Virus record (IMG/VR): IMGVR_UViG_3300032116_000978
Span: 1-29,657 of that record
Reading direction: 5' to 3' (one strand)
DNA: 29,657 nt
DNA from: a virus
Position numbers and translations under genes: made by a program. Positions 15,778 to 21,542 of the stretch are shown here, one piece after another; the stretch's first letter is position 1, and every line of letters begins with the position of its first letter. Below the pieces are notes generated by a model that was given only the letters and a program-made list of their open reading frames with translations, did not search any database and was not told the DNA's origin.

Positions 15778-16097
15778 TAGAACGGTAAACTATCGTTTTC
15801 AACAATTCGCTTCTCTGTCAAATTAACTTTTGCAGATTTTAGCTTTTCCAAAAGTTCTTGTTGTGTTGGCTGGTTTGCCACTTGTACAATTTCCTTTTGC
15901 CAAACTTGTAAATAATGGGTTGGCTTACCTTCCACAATTTGCGGTTTTTCTTTAATATCAAGGTTTACCCATTCAGCATCGTTGTCGTTAAGGTATTGTA
16001 AAAGTCCTTCCAAGTCTTTTCTTGATTGACTTACTTTCCAAATTTCTCCAAATTTGGTTTGAACGAGTTTTGCGTTTCCGCCGTAAATTTTTGACAT
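15777..16097 (-). CDS. Small protein with SSB-like C-terminal tip
   Basis: This 106-residue protein has a beta-rich N-terminus (KIYGGNAKLVQTKFGEIWKVS), a short helical DLEGLLQYLNDNDAEWVNLDI segment, a helical linker (about 78-90), and ends VENDSLPF. The last six residues resemble the acidic tip of bacterial SSB proteins (D-D-x-[LI]-P-F), which recruits recombination and repair partners. With RusA, ERF and Gp157 in the same operon, a single-stranded DNA or SSB-mimic role is plausible, but no OB-fold motif is clear. The leader AATTTAAACAAAACAACTATG matches other starts in this genome. Confidence 0.72.
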   Translation of the reverse strand: MSKIYGGNAKLVQTKFGEIWKVSQSRKDLEGLLQYLNDNDAEWVNLDIKEKPQIVEGKPTHYLQVWQKEIVQVANQPTQQELLEKLKSAKVNLTEKRIVENDSLPF

Positions 16098-16108
16098 AGT
16101 TGTTTTGT

Positions 16109-16738
16109 TTAAATTAATTGATCTAAATTTTTATTGTCCTTAATTGCCTGTAAAATAAACAATTTCCAAATCTTATTCTTTGTCTTGGCGCCAACTGTCG
16201 ACTCCTCAACGTACCTGGTTGTTAACCGCAATTCCTTACGAACGTCGCTTTCTATTTCTTGCACGTTAAACTCCCAAGGTTTTAAAATTCCTTTCTCTTG
16301 GAACTTGTTAAACCAGTACATCCCCCAATCAGCTAAATGCTTGCAATTTCCAGTTTCTTTGGCTTCCTGGTAATTGTCTCTAAAGGTTTGCTTTCCAACT
16401 TCAATCCAGTACGCAATCTCTTCATTGGTTGGCTCTTTTTCTTTATTGTTTAAAGCTTGGACCTCCTGGACAATTTGACTTTGGTGATGGGCGTAATATT
16501 GATTGATCCAAACGCTTACGGTCTTTTCGTTAACGTGGTAAAAATCGCCGTACTGGCCACGCATTCCAGCGTGTAGAATATAGTTTACTCGGTCCTCGGT
16601 CATCCAGCCATAAGAGCCAAATAATTTGCTGAGGCATCCAAGTAATTCGTTTCCCTCTTCTTTTTTGTATTCCTTAAATTGTTTAAGGCCACAAACAAAC
16701 TCCATTTTTCGGAGGTGCGTTAAAATTGTCTCATTCAT
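16109..16738 (-). CDS. Early protein of unknown function, 209 residues
   Basis: The protein was not recognised. It is soluble and mostly helical, with a conserved-looking aromatic core: LFGSYGWMTEDRVNYILHAGMRGQYGDFYHV and KTVSVWINQYYAHH, followed by a charged helix (EEIAYWIEVGKQTF) and a C-terminal helical part. The first segments could form a DNA-binding helix cluster. It overlaps the upstream replication-type gene by 8 bases and precedes the SSB-tip protein, which puts it with replication/recombination functions. No nucleotide-binding loop, zinc motif or membrane segment is visible. Confidence 0.7.
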   Translation of the reverse strand: MNETILTHLRKMEFVCGLKQFKEYKKEEGNELLGCLSKLFGSYGWMTEDRVNYILHAGMRGQYGDFYHVNEKTVSVWINQYYAHHQSQIVQEVQALNNKEKEPTNEEIAYWIEVGKQTFRDNYQEAKETGNCKHLADWGMYWFNKFQEKGILKPWEFNVQEIESDVRKELRLTTRYVEESTVGAKTKNKIWKLFILQAIKDNKNLDQLI

Positions 16739-17420
16739 TTTTTAGTAGTTTTTGTTTTTGTAAATCCTCGTAAAGCTCATCAAAGACGTTGTATGTTTTT
16801 GACTTTTCCGCTGTCTTGTAATTAGTTTTTAAATTATTGCCAATGTAAAGATTAAAACTATTTTCGGCCTTGGCAATTGTCATGCTTTCGCCTTCTTTTA
16901 AAACCGCCCATTTTTTAAACAATTTTTTAATGGTATCTGAATCCGTCGAATGTACCTCGGCCATTCTTTCAAAGTAAGGACGTTTTAAAGGCTTTTCTTT
17001 TTTAAAATCATTAAAAATATCCTCTAAAGAAAAAAGCGCGCCAGCGCCTATTTGTTTATTTACATTTCCATTTACATTAACATTATCATTTACATTACCA
17101 TTTACATTTACATTTACATTATCACCGAACGAAATTGAACGCTCGTTAACGCTCGTTAAAGTTCGTTGCCGCGATTCAACGGATTTTTTTGCCGCATCCT
17201 TTCGTTGTTCTTGCTTATTTTCCCAAGTTTTAAGGTCTCTTTTAAGCTGGGTCTTAATTGGTAAAAATGCCACCTTTAAAAGTTTGTCGTTTGTTATTGG
17301 GTCCTCATCGTTAACATAAGCGAAAATATGCTTAATTAACTTGCCAGCATCCTCGTCGGAAAGCTCATCAAATACTTCTCTTTGATCCGTGTAAAGTAAA
17401 AATGATTTTTTGCCTTGCAT
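16731..17420 (-). CDS. DUF6291-like phage replication protein
   Basis: The 229-residue protein starts MQGKKSFLLYTDQREVFDELSD.., DAGKLIKHIFAYVNDE, resembling the N-terminal DUF6291 domain found in replication modules of Bacteroidota phages. Residues about 99-122 are a low-complexity Asn/Val run (NVNGNVNDNVN), from tandem hexamers. The C-terminal domain (about 135-205) has KKEKPLKRPYFERMAEVH and helices similar in style to replication initiator or loader proteins. Just before the Asn/Val run, the coding DNA carries three iteron-like 10-mers (17138-17167). The gene is preceded by the structured RNA leader and terminator at 17431-17515, so its expression is probably attenuated. Confidence 0.72.
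   Translation of the reverse strand: MQGKKSFLLYTDQREVFDELSDEDAGKLIKHIFAYVNDEDPITNDKLLKVAFLPIKTQLKRDLKTWENKQEQRKDAAKKSVESRQRTLTSVNERSISFGDNVNVNVNGNVNDNVNVNGNVNKQIGAGALFSLEDIFNDFKKEKPLKRPYFERMAEVHSTDSDTIKKLFKKWAVLKEGESMTIAKAENSFNLYIGNNLKTNYKTAEKSKTYNVFDELYEDLQKQKLLKNE
17056..17123. repeat. Degenerate TTTACA hexamer tract, AT-rich
   Basis: About eleven hexamers of the TTTACA/TTACAT type, degenerate at some copies, in frame with the coding sequence. They encode alternating Asn-Val with Gly, Asp or Lys. Copy changes would keep the frame, so this is a length-variable linker rather than a phase switch. The tract is AT-rich and adjoins the 10-mer repeats at 17138-17167. Confidence 0.75.
17138..17167. 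repeat. Three tandem iteron-like 10-mers
   Basis: AACGCTCGTT (17138-17147), AACGCTCGTT (17148-17157) and AAAGTTCGTT (17158-17167) in tandem. The first two are themselves dyads (AACG-CT-CGTT). The 10-base period equals about one helical turn, a common form for initiator-binding sites. They lie next to the AT-rich hexamer tract, inside the putative replication gene. Confidence 0.65.
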
Positions 17421-17430
17421 TTTTTTAAAT

Positions 17431-17463
17431 AAAAAAACCCAACTGGTGGTAGACAGTCGGGTT
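17431..17463 (-). terminator. Terminator hairpin P3 of the leader
   Basis: The 8-bp stem CCCGACTG/CAGTTGGG, extended by A-U pairs at its base, is followed by TTTTTTTATTT on the minus strand. It lies only 18 bases before the ATG at 17420. Confidence 0.75.
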
Positions 17464-17515
17464 CAGGTTAAGGTTAACCTATGGAATTATTCTAGCTACC
17501 ACCCTGGAATAATTC
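17431..17515 (-). ncRNA. Structured leader RNA / attenuator with loop-loop pairing
   Basis: An 85-base RNA is predicted between a promoter (17522-17549) and the ATG at 17420. Stem P1: GAATTATTC (17515-17507) with GAATAATTC (17492-17484), 14-base loop. P2: AGGTTA with TAACCT (17480-17466). P3: CCCGACTG (17461-17454) with CAGTTGGG (17445-17438), one G-U pair, followed by seven T, an intrinsic terminator. The P1 loop contains GTGGTAG (17502-17496), which is exactly complementary to CTACCAC (17452-17446) in the P3 loop. The predicted transcription start falls at the first base of P1. This could be a ligand- or protein-controlled attenuator of the replication gene, or a free small RNA. I do not recognise a known riboswitch class. 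Confidence 0.7.
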
Positions 17516-17521
17516 GATACA

Positions 17522-17549
17522 CAAATATAAATCTTTTTGATTTATCCAA
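17522..17549 (-). promoter_or_regulatory. Bacteroidota-type promoter of the leader RNA
   Basis: TTG (17549-17547), 17-base spacer, TATATTTG (17529-17522). This is the same layout and the same -7 box as the XRE promoter at 15242-15269. It overlaps the last codons of the 49-residue HTH gene. Confidence 0.65.
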
Positions 17550-17691
17550 CCAGGCAACGCTTCTTTAGTTGAAAATAAATACAACCGTATGAAAGACCCA
17601 TTTCTTGCGCAATGACTTTAATTTGCTTTCGGTCTTGCCAGGCTTCAAAGATTAACTCTTTTTCGTATTCTGTTAAATTGCGTCCCCTCAT
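17542..17691 (-). CDS. 49-residue HTH microprotein
   Basis: The frame encodes MRGRNLTEYEKELIFEAW.. with a likely helix-turn-helix QIKVIAQEMGLSYGCIYFQLKKR (about 23-45), reminiscent of resolvase or sigma region 4 type HTH units. Its ATG overlaps the stop of the upstream gene as ATGA, which supports it as a translated gene. The start of the downstream leader promoter lies in its 3' end. It could act on nearby early promoters. Confidence 0.72.
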   Translation of the reverse strand: MRGRNLTEYEKELIFEAWQDRKQIKVIAQEMGLSYGCIYFQLKKRCLVG

Positions 17692-17897
17692 CTTTTTACA
17701 AAATAACGTGCAACTCGTTTGCCATTCTCTAGCGTAACCATGTCGGTCACAACGTTTAAACCTTTGTCTCTTAGATCAGCGATTCTAGCCGCCAGTCTAA
17801 AGCATCCAAACTGGGTCAAAGCCTCTAGCTGCGTAATGGAATAGCCATTTAAAAGCCAGCCTTTTATTAGCGCGTTTTGGGAGTCGGTCGATTCCAT
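17688..17897 (-). CDS. Winged-helix-like small protein
   Basis: The 69-residue protein reads ALIKGWLLNGYSITQLEALTQFGCFRLAARIADLRDKGLNVVTDMVTLENGKRVARYFVKR: helices followed by a two-strand wing, as in the small HTH_39-like winged-helix proteins of phages. The first residues MESTDSQN are typical of this group. It is coupled upstream by TAATG and downstream by ATGA. A regulatory or replication accessory role is likely. Confidence 0.78.
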   Translation of the reverse strand: MESTDSQNALIKGWLLNGYSITQLEALTQFGCFRLAARIADLRDKGLNVVTDMVTLENGKRVARYFVKR

Positions 17898-18184
17898 TAT
17901 TGTATAAGATTAGAAATTTTTAAAACTGCATCGGTATATACTTTTCTAAATTCCGATTCTGTCATTGGCTCCAATTCATTTTTTGCCCAAAAATCCGAAT
18001 GCCATCTAACTTGGTCAACTTTTATATAAGCGTAACTTAGCAATTCAGACAAGTAAAAAGGATTTACAACAAGCACGTCCGTTTCATTAATAATCATGTA
18101 ATGCAAATGGACGATTTTAAAGTACCTTGGGACTTCCATGTGCAACTCGAGTACTTTGGTCGTTTTAATTAAATAATTTTCCAT
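17897..18184 (-). CDS. Early protein of unknown function, 95 residues
   Basis: The protein was not recognised. It has an N-terminal beta-like segment (TTKVLELHMEVPRYFKIVHLHYMIIN), then a helical part (FYLSELLSYAYIKVDQV) and a C-terminal helix. There is no membrane segment or clear motif. Its stop overlaps the next ATG (TAATG), so it belongs to the early operon. Confidence 0.68.
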   Translation of the reverse strand: MENYLIKTTKVLELHMEVPRYFKIVHLHYMIINETDVLVVNPFYLSELLSYAYIKVDQVRWHSDFWAKNELEPMTESEFRKVYTDAVLKISNLIQ

Positions 18185-18204
18185 AAGAGTTTGGTTTTAG
18201 GTGT

Positions 18205-18306
18205 TTAAGAAAGTTTTAAGCCAAGCATATAACCCAGCGCAAAGATTGGCGACAAAGCCAGGATTGTGTAAATGATTTTTCCGATTACTTTAACTGCTTT
18301 TTTCAT
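18205..18306 (-). CDS. 33-residue membrane microprotein
   Basis: The frame reads MKKAVKVIGKIIYTILALSP.. IFALGYMLGLKLS, a basic N-terminus followed by one hydrophobic helix. It is too short to be called by usual cutoffs, but its leader TTTAAACAAACACCAATG matches the genome's recurrent start leader, and it fills an otherwise empty gap between two operon genes. A hairpin (TTTGTTAAA / TTTAAACAAA) lies just before the ATG. Confidence 0.6.
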   Translation of the reverse strand: MKKAVKVIGKIIYTILALSPIFALGYMLGLKLS

Positions 18307-18363
18307 TGGTGTTTGTTTAAATGTTTAACAAATATTAAAAGAATCTTAGGAATAAAAAAGAAT

Positions 18364-18696
18364 TTATACTTTTTTCTCAATCATGTTTTTAGCCTGGGCA
18401 ACGTCTAGCAGCTTTTTAACCTTGCGAAATTCCAAGTTTTGATCCTCTGCTATTTCTCGGCAATCATAGCCATAAGTTGCCAAAGTTAAGATTCTGCTTA
18501 TTTGGTGATCCGTGAGAATTTGGAATATATTTTCGTCCATTAACTTTCGAGGGTAAAGCTCGTGCAACCTCATTTTAGTATAAAGCAAATACCCGACTTT
18601 TTGGTGATCTAGTCCAACAAGCTTTGCAATTTTCTTGCGCGTTAAACCTTCCAAGTAAAGCGCTTTAATTTTAATCATGACTTCATCAAGTTCCAT
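18364..18696 (-). CDS. Protein with two HTH-like segments
   Basis: The 110-residue protein has a helix-turn-helix near 17-39 (GLTRKKIAKLVGLDHQKVGYLLY) and a second, similar segment near 74-99 (YGYDCREIAEDQNLEFRKVKKLL). Such tandem units suggest a small DNA-binding regulator. The 46-residue gene upstream overlaps its start by 22 bases. The basic C-terminus KNMIEKKV also fits DNA binding. Target sites are not known. Confidence 0.75.
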   Translation of the reverse strand: MELDEVMIKIKALYLEGLTRKKIAKLVGLDHQKVGYLLYTKMRLHELYPRKLMDENIFQILTDHQISRILTLATYGYDCREIAEDQNLEFRKVKKLLDVAQAKNMIEKKV

Positions 18697-18815
18697 AATC
18701 TTTCGAATGTTTCGTTAAAAGGTAATTTCTCTTCGTTGTAGGTGGAGGCCACGCCCCTGGGCGCTAGGTCCCCAGGGCGTTGGATAAATTTGCCTAAATA
18801 CAGATAGCTTTTCAT
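18675..18815 (-). CDS. 46-residue coupled microprotein
   Basis: The frame encodes MKSYLYLGKFIQRPGDLAPR and ends LWNLMKS. Its ATG overlaps the Gp157 gene stop as ATGA, supporting translation, and its 3' end overlaps the next gene by 22 bases. The codons for RPGDLAPRG form a GC-rich hairpin (18751-18780). No known family was recognised. Confidence 0.6.
   Translation of the reverse strand: MKSYLYLGKFIQRPGDLAPRGVASTYNEEKLPFNETFERLWNLMKS
18751..18780. repeat. GC-rich 10-bp hairpin
   Basis: On the plus strand ACGC-CCCTGGG pairs with CCCAGGG-CGT around a 9-base loop with one bulged C. The stem is nearly all G/C, which stands out in this AT-rich genome. There is no T-tract on either side, so it is not a typical terminator. 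Confidence 0.7.
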
Positions 18816-19297
18816 TTTATTTGTAAATTAAAGTTTTCGATTATTCTCGCACCAGTAATATTTTCGCCGCGTTTAATGGCTTCTTTGATTGCGACCTTGT
18901 CAGCGGTTACCACGTTTTTAATGTTTATAAACTCGCTAGGTAAAGCCTCCACAATGTCAACCTCGACCGACTCGCTACGACGCAATGAAAGCTTAAATAA
19001 AGGACTTTCTATCTTGTCGATTGTACTTACTAGCATTGCCTCCCTAAGCGCGTCCTTTAGCCTTGTAATGGCTCGGTCCTTACTGTCCTTCATTGTTTTT
19101 AATCGCTTAATTTCTTGGTCGATTGCGTCGCTATCGCTTTGAATGTTTGCGATTACCTTGGCATAGTTGCCAGCCTTTGCCTGGAGTTGTTCCTGGTTAA
19201 TTACCAGCATTTGCTCCAATTCAGGCGTCAGCTCTTCAGTTTCAAGTAGGGAGGCAAGCTCTAGCGCCTCCCTTGTTATTTCATATAAGTTTGCCAT
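18812..19297 (-). CDS. Gp157-like siphovirus protein
   Basis: The 161-residue protein matches the Siphovirus Gp157 family in length and pattern: N-terminal LYEITREALELASLLE, a long coiled-coil middle (about 45-85, KVIANIQSDSDAIDQEIKRLKTMK), and the conserved C-terminal VTADKVAIKEAIKRGENITGARI. It is usually encoded beside single-strand annealing proteins. Its start overlaps the ERF gene stop, matching this link. The role is in phage replication/recombination; in streptococcal phages it was linked to resistance against infection. Confidence 0.88.
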   Translation of the reverse strand: MANLYEITREALELASLLETEELTPELEQMLVINQEQLQAKAGNYAKVIANIQSDSDAIDQEIKRLKTMKDSKDRAITRLKDALREAMLVSTIDKIESPLFKLSLRRSESVEVDIVEALPSEFINIKNVVTADKVAIKEAIKRGENITGARIIENFNLQIK

Positions 19298-19839
19298 TAT
19301 ATTAATCCGTCTAAAGTGTCCTTTTGATCCTGTGTAAATTCGTATTTAGTTATCGCCTCTTTAGCTTGCTTTTGCTGGGCGTCCGTTCCGTTAAGATATT
19401 TAACTATAAAAGCAAATTGCTCGTCGGTTGGCTTGGGTTTTACAACCGCTGGCGCTTTGCCGTGGTCGTTTGTCGAGTCAGGGTCTTTTGTATCGTCAAT
19501 TAAAAACAAACCATTAAGCGCGTATTTACGCGCATAGCTAGACGATGATCCAAAGGATTGCGCCACGTCCATTCCTTTGCGGTTAATGTCGATGCCAGCC
19601 TGGGCCGTTACCGCTCTGCCTTCCATGTCCTTTTGAATGCTGGCGGTTGCCTCAATAAAAACAATGCCGCCAACCTCTTTAACCTCGTCCTCGATAATCA
19701 AGGTGCATTCGTATTTTAAAAGCAACGGTTTTACCGCCTCAAGTATATCCTCGACGGAACGGTACTTATATTTCCCAAAGGAATTATACTGGTTTTTGGG
19801 AGCTTTTAACTCCGCTTGAATTAAAATTAATTCTTTCAT
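19297..19839 (-). CDS. erf: ERF-family single-strand annealing protein
   Basis: I choose ATG 19839 (MKELILIQAEL, 180 residues), because it has the leader TTTAAACAACAAACACCTATG shared by other starts, and the ATG at 19869 overlaps the upstream gene. ERF features: APKNQYNSFGKYKYRSVEDILEAVKPLL and the later SFGSSSSYARKYALNGLFLIDD.KDPD. It would bind single-stranded DNA ends and anneal complementary strands during phage recombination. The C-terminal 50 residues are a flexible linker plus helices. Its partners here are Gp157, RusA and perhaps the SSB-tip protein. Confidence 0.92.
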   Translation of the reverse strand: MKELILIQAELKAPKNQYNSFGKYKYRSVEDILEAVKPLLLKYECTLIIEDEVKEVGGIVFIEATASIQKDMEGRAVTAQAGIDINRKGMDVAQSFGSSSSYARKYALNGLFLIDDTKDPDSTNDHGKAPAVVKPKPTDEQFAFIVKYLNGTDAQQKQAKEAITKYEFTQDQKDTLDGLI

Positions 19840-19852
19840 AGGTGTTTGTTGT

Positions 19853-20128
19853 TTAAAGGTTGCGTTCAATATTTATTACTAATTCATAAATAAGAGAGTT
19901 GGTAGGCGTTACCTCGTCCCAGCCGTTGGTCTCTTCGTTAAACTTTGTAATTGTTTTGGTTGTCTCAATTTCAACCTCAATCTCGGAGTCGCCGCAGTAA
20001 TCCCAGTCTGACTCTTCGCCGCATTGCTTGACCTCGTAATGGCCAGTCCAGCAATACTCTTCGCCCTCGTAAAAGAATAGCACTTCTTGGTCGAGGTACA
20101 TTTCAGAATCGTTAAATAGTTTTCCCAT
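19853..20128 (-). CDS. Acidic small early protein
   Basis: The 91-residue protein is strongly acidic with four cysteines-or-near pairs (EYCWTGHYEVKQCGEESDWDYCGDSEIEV...) and an alternating strand pattern; it was not recognised. It is the first gene of the leftward early operon. Acidic early proteins can act as DNA mimics, but no such identity is shown here. A promoter-like pair lies upstream (20153-20182). Confidence 0.72.
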   Translation of the reverse strand: MGKLFNDSEMYLDQEVLFFYEGEEYCWTGHYEVKQCGEESDWDYCGDSEIEVEIETTKTITKFNEETNGWDEVTPTNSLIYELVINIERNL

Positions 20129-20139
20129 AGGTATGTTTG
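20112..20139 (+). promoter_or_regulatory. Candidate plus-strand promoter of the opposite-strand island
   Basis: TTA (20112-20114), 17-base spacer, TATGTTTG (20132-20139), an exact TAnnTTTG box. Transcription would start near 20146 and run to the plus-strand genes. The box coincides with the recurrent translation leader of the opposite gene, so it may be fortuitous. Confidence 0.35.
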
Positions 20140-20152
20140 TTAAATGTATACC

Positions 20153-20182
20153 CGAAATTATTACTTATTTCTATGATTCCAA
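20153..20182 (-). promoter_or_regulatory. Candidate early-operon promoter with shared operator motif
   Basis: TTG (20182-20180), 19-base spacer, TAATTTCG (20160-20153), one mismatch to TAnnTTTG. TTGGAATCATA (20182-20172) is identical to the site over the XRE promoter at 15259-15269. Confidence 0.5.
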
Positions 20183-20227
20183 ACAATTTCTAAAAATACT
20201 TTTAACAAAAGGCAATCTTTTTTTTCC

Positions 20228-20584
20228 ATGTCATTTATTATGCTTTTATCTTGCAGCATGAATGAGGACCAAATAATAAATCCGTTTGGCTACGGAATAG
20301 CATCAAAGGTGCTAGACGAAAACCGAAAGCCAGTAGATTGGTGGATGCAATACTTGGAGCTTAACCAGGCGGTCGACGAAAACGAATTTTACGTTTTGTT
20401 TGCCGATGGTTTGCTAGTAAAAAAAGGACGATCTAAATACAAAAGTAGCCAATACACATTTGGCGACCATTACAAATCATTCCAGCAATATTATGACGAA
20501 AAAAAGACTTTTAAGAATGACCCCAACGCTGGTTGGTATTGGATTGCTCATGGCATTATTGATAAAGATTTGCCTATAAAGTAA
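20228..20584 (+). CDS. Possible lipoprotein on the opposite strand
   Basis: From ATG 20228 the protein has 118 residues with FIMLLSCSMNEDQ, a lipobox-like LLSC, but no positive N-region. The frame stays open upstream, and starting from ATT at 20186 gives ISKNTFNKRQSFFSMSFIML before LSC: a basic stretch and hydrophobic core of normal length for a lipoprotein signal. Acidic residues after the Cys fit surface sorting in Bacteroidota. The mature part has aromatic-rich sequence (WWMQYLEL, YYDEKKTF, GWYWIAHG) and was not recognised. It lies between lysis and early genes on the opposite strand, a typical place for a 'moron' gene that changes the host surface, for example to block superinfection. Start choice is uncertain. 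Confidence 0.6.
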   Translation: MSFIMLLSCSMNEDQIINPFGYGIASKVLDENRKPVDWWMQYLELNQAVDENEFYVLFADGLLVKKGRSKYKSSQYTFGDHYKSFQQYYDEKKTFKNDPNAGWYWIAHGIIDKDLPIK

Positions 20585-20596
20585 ACTATAGTTTAC
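20581..20596. repeat. Perfect 16-bp palindrome
   Basis: GTAAACTATAGTTTAC is a perfect palindrome that covers the stop codon of the lipoprotein-like gene. It is followed by a second dyad at 20601-20624. Confidence 0.8.
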
Positions 20597-20600
20597 AAAA

Positions 20601-20624
20601 AGGATATGAAATGTAAGATATCCT
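20601..20624. repeat. 7-bp inverted repeat between the plus-strand genes
   Basis: AGGATAT and ATATCCT separated by 10 bases. With the palindrome just before it, this gives two dyads in about 45 bases. No T-tract follows, so a terminator role is doubtful. Confidence 0.6.
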
Positions 20625-20665
20625 ACGCATTATAGACAAAAAATAAACTTAATCTATGAAAAATC

Positions 20666-20863
20666 ATGCCTGATATCACAATGTGCCCAGGGACAAACTG
20701 TCCCTACAAAGAAAGCTGCTACAGATTTACCGCTAAGCCAAGCGAGTATATGCAATCCTATTTTATTAATTCACCAATTAAGGACGGCAAATGTGATATG
20801 TATTGGGGTGATTTAAGCGAGTCTATTTGGGGTCAACTTCAAGACATAATAAAACCTAAATAA
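20666..20863 (+). CDS. Cysteine-rich small protein
   Basis: The 65-residue protein has four cysteines: C7, C12 and C18 in MCPGTNCPYKESCYRF, and C43 in DGKCDMYWG, with QSYFINSP between. This layout is seen in widespread small phage/bacterial proteins of unknown role and may bind zinc or an Fe-S centre. It is on the plus strand after the lipoprotein-like gene and faces the spanin gene head-on. A dyad at 20975-20995 separates the convergent units. Confidence 0.75.
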   Translation: MPDITMCPGTNCPYKESCYRFTAKPSEYMQSYFINSPIKDGKCDMYWGDLSESIWGQLQDIIKPK

Positions 20864-20974
20864 GGCGAATCTGCCACAATTAGTAAAAATTCATGCAAGT
20901 GTCGACAAAATGGAGACGGTTTGCCATTTATATTGTCGATTTTTGGGACGAATATATGTAAAAAGGTAACAAAC

Positions 20975-20995
20975 AATTCGGATAATTTCCGAATT
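20975..20995. repeat. 8-bp dyad between convergent genes
   Basis: AATTCGGA and TCCGAATT around a 5-base loop, at the 3' end of the spanin-like gene. It may act as a weak bidirectional terminator, but neither side has a strong T-tract. The rest of 20864-20974 holds no gene; it includes the palindrome TGTCGACA. Confidence 0.55.
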
Positions 20996-21542
20996 AAAAT
21001 AACTTTTTAGAAATCCCTATCTGATGTACTTTTTGCAAAGGCTGGAATTGATATTGAAAAATGTATTTGTTATCCAGGTAGCTAACCGACGCGCTCGGCT
21101 GGATCAATGAATTAACGCCAGCACCCAGGTAAATTCCTTTCGGCTTTTGCACAATTGTTTTTGTTTCTGTGTTGGTTATTGTATTCGTAACGACTGGTAT
21201 TTTAAAATCGCTTGTTGCGGTCATTTTAAGCACCTCTCCAAGGACTTCGCCGCTTACGTTGGTACTTCCATACTCAAAAGGAAAAGACGCGTTAAACTGG
21301 CTTATTTTAGGCTTAAAATCGATTAGTACTGTATCCCTTAAAACTTCCGTTTTTATCTTTGTTTTAGGGACGTAAACGGTGTCCTTTACTTCAACAATCA
21401 AAGTGTCCGTTTTTGTCACGCTTTCAAACTTATATACGGTTTCGCTTTCAGGTCTTGGAAAAATTACAAAAGCCAGCAAAACACCAATTAAAAACGAAAT
21501 AATTGCAATTCGTATGCGTTCGTCGTCAAGTAACTGTCTCAT
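20994..21542 (-). CDS. Spanin-like inner-membrane protein
   Basis: The 182-residue protein has a short N-terminus, one membrane helix (about 11-28, IAIISFLIGVLLAFVIFP) and a long periplasmic part with strand- and coil-forming sequence (TVYVPKTKIKTEVLRDTV, TNTITNTETKTIVQKP) that ends in a beta-rich region. This single-helix anchor plus extended domain is the layout of phage i-spanin-like proteins of Bacteroidota phages. It is the last gene of the lysis operon, coupled to the 47-residue gene by ATGA. Spanins join inner and outer membranes to finish lysis. No separate outer-membrane spanin lipoprotein was seen on this strand. Confidence 0.7.
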   Translation of the reverse strand: MRQLLDDERIRIAIISFLIGVLLAFVIFPRPESETVYKFESVTKTDTLIVEVKDTVYVPKTKIKTEVLRDTVLIDFKPKISQFNASFPFEYGSTNVSGEVLGEVLKMTATSDFKIPVVTNTITNTETKTIVQKPKGIYLGAGVNSLIQPSASVSYLDNKYIFQYQFQPLQKVHQIGISKKLF

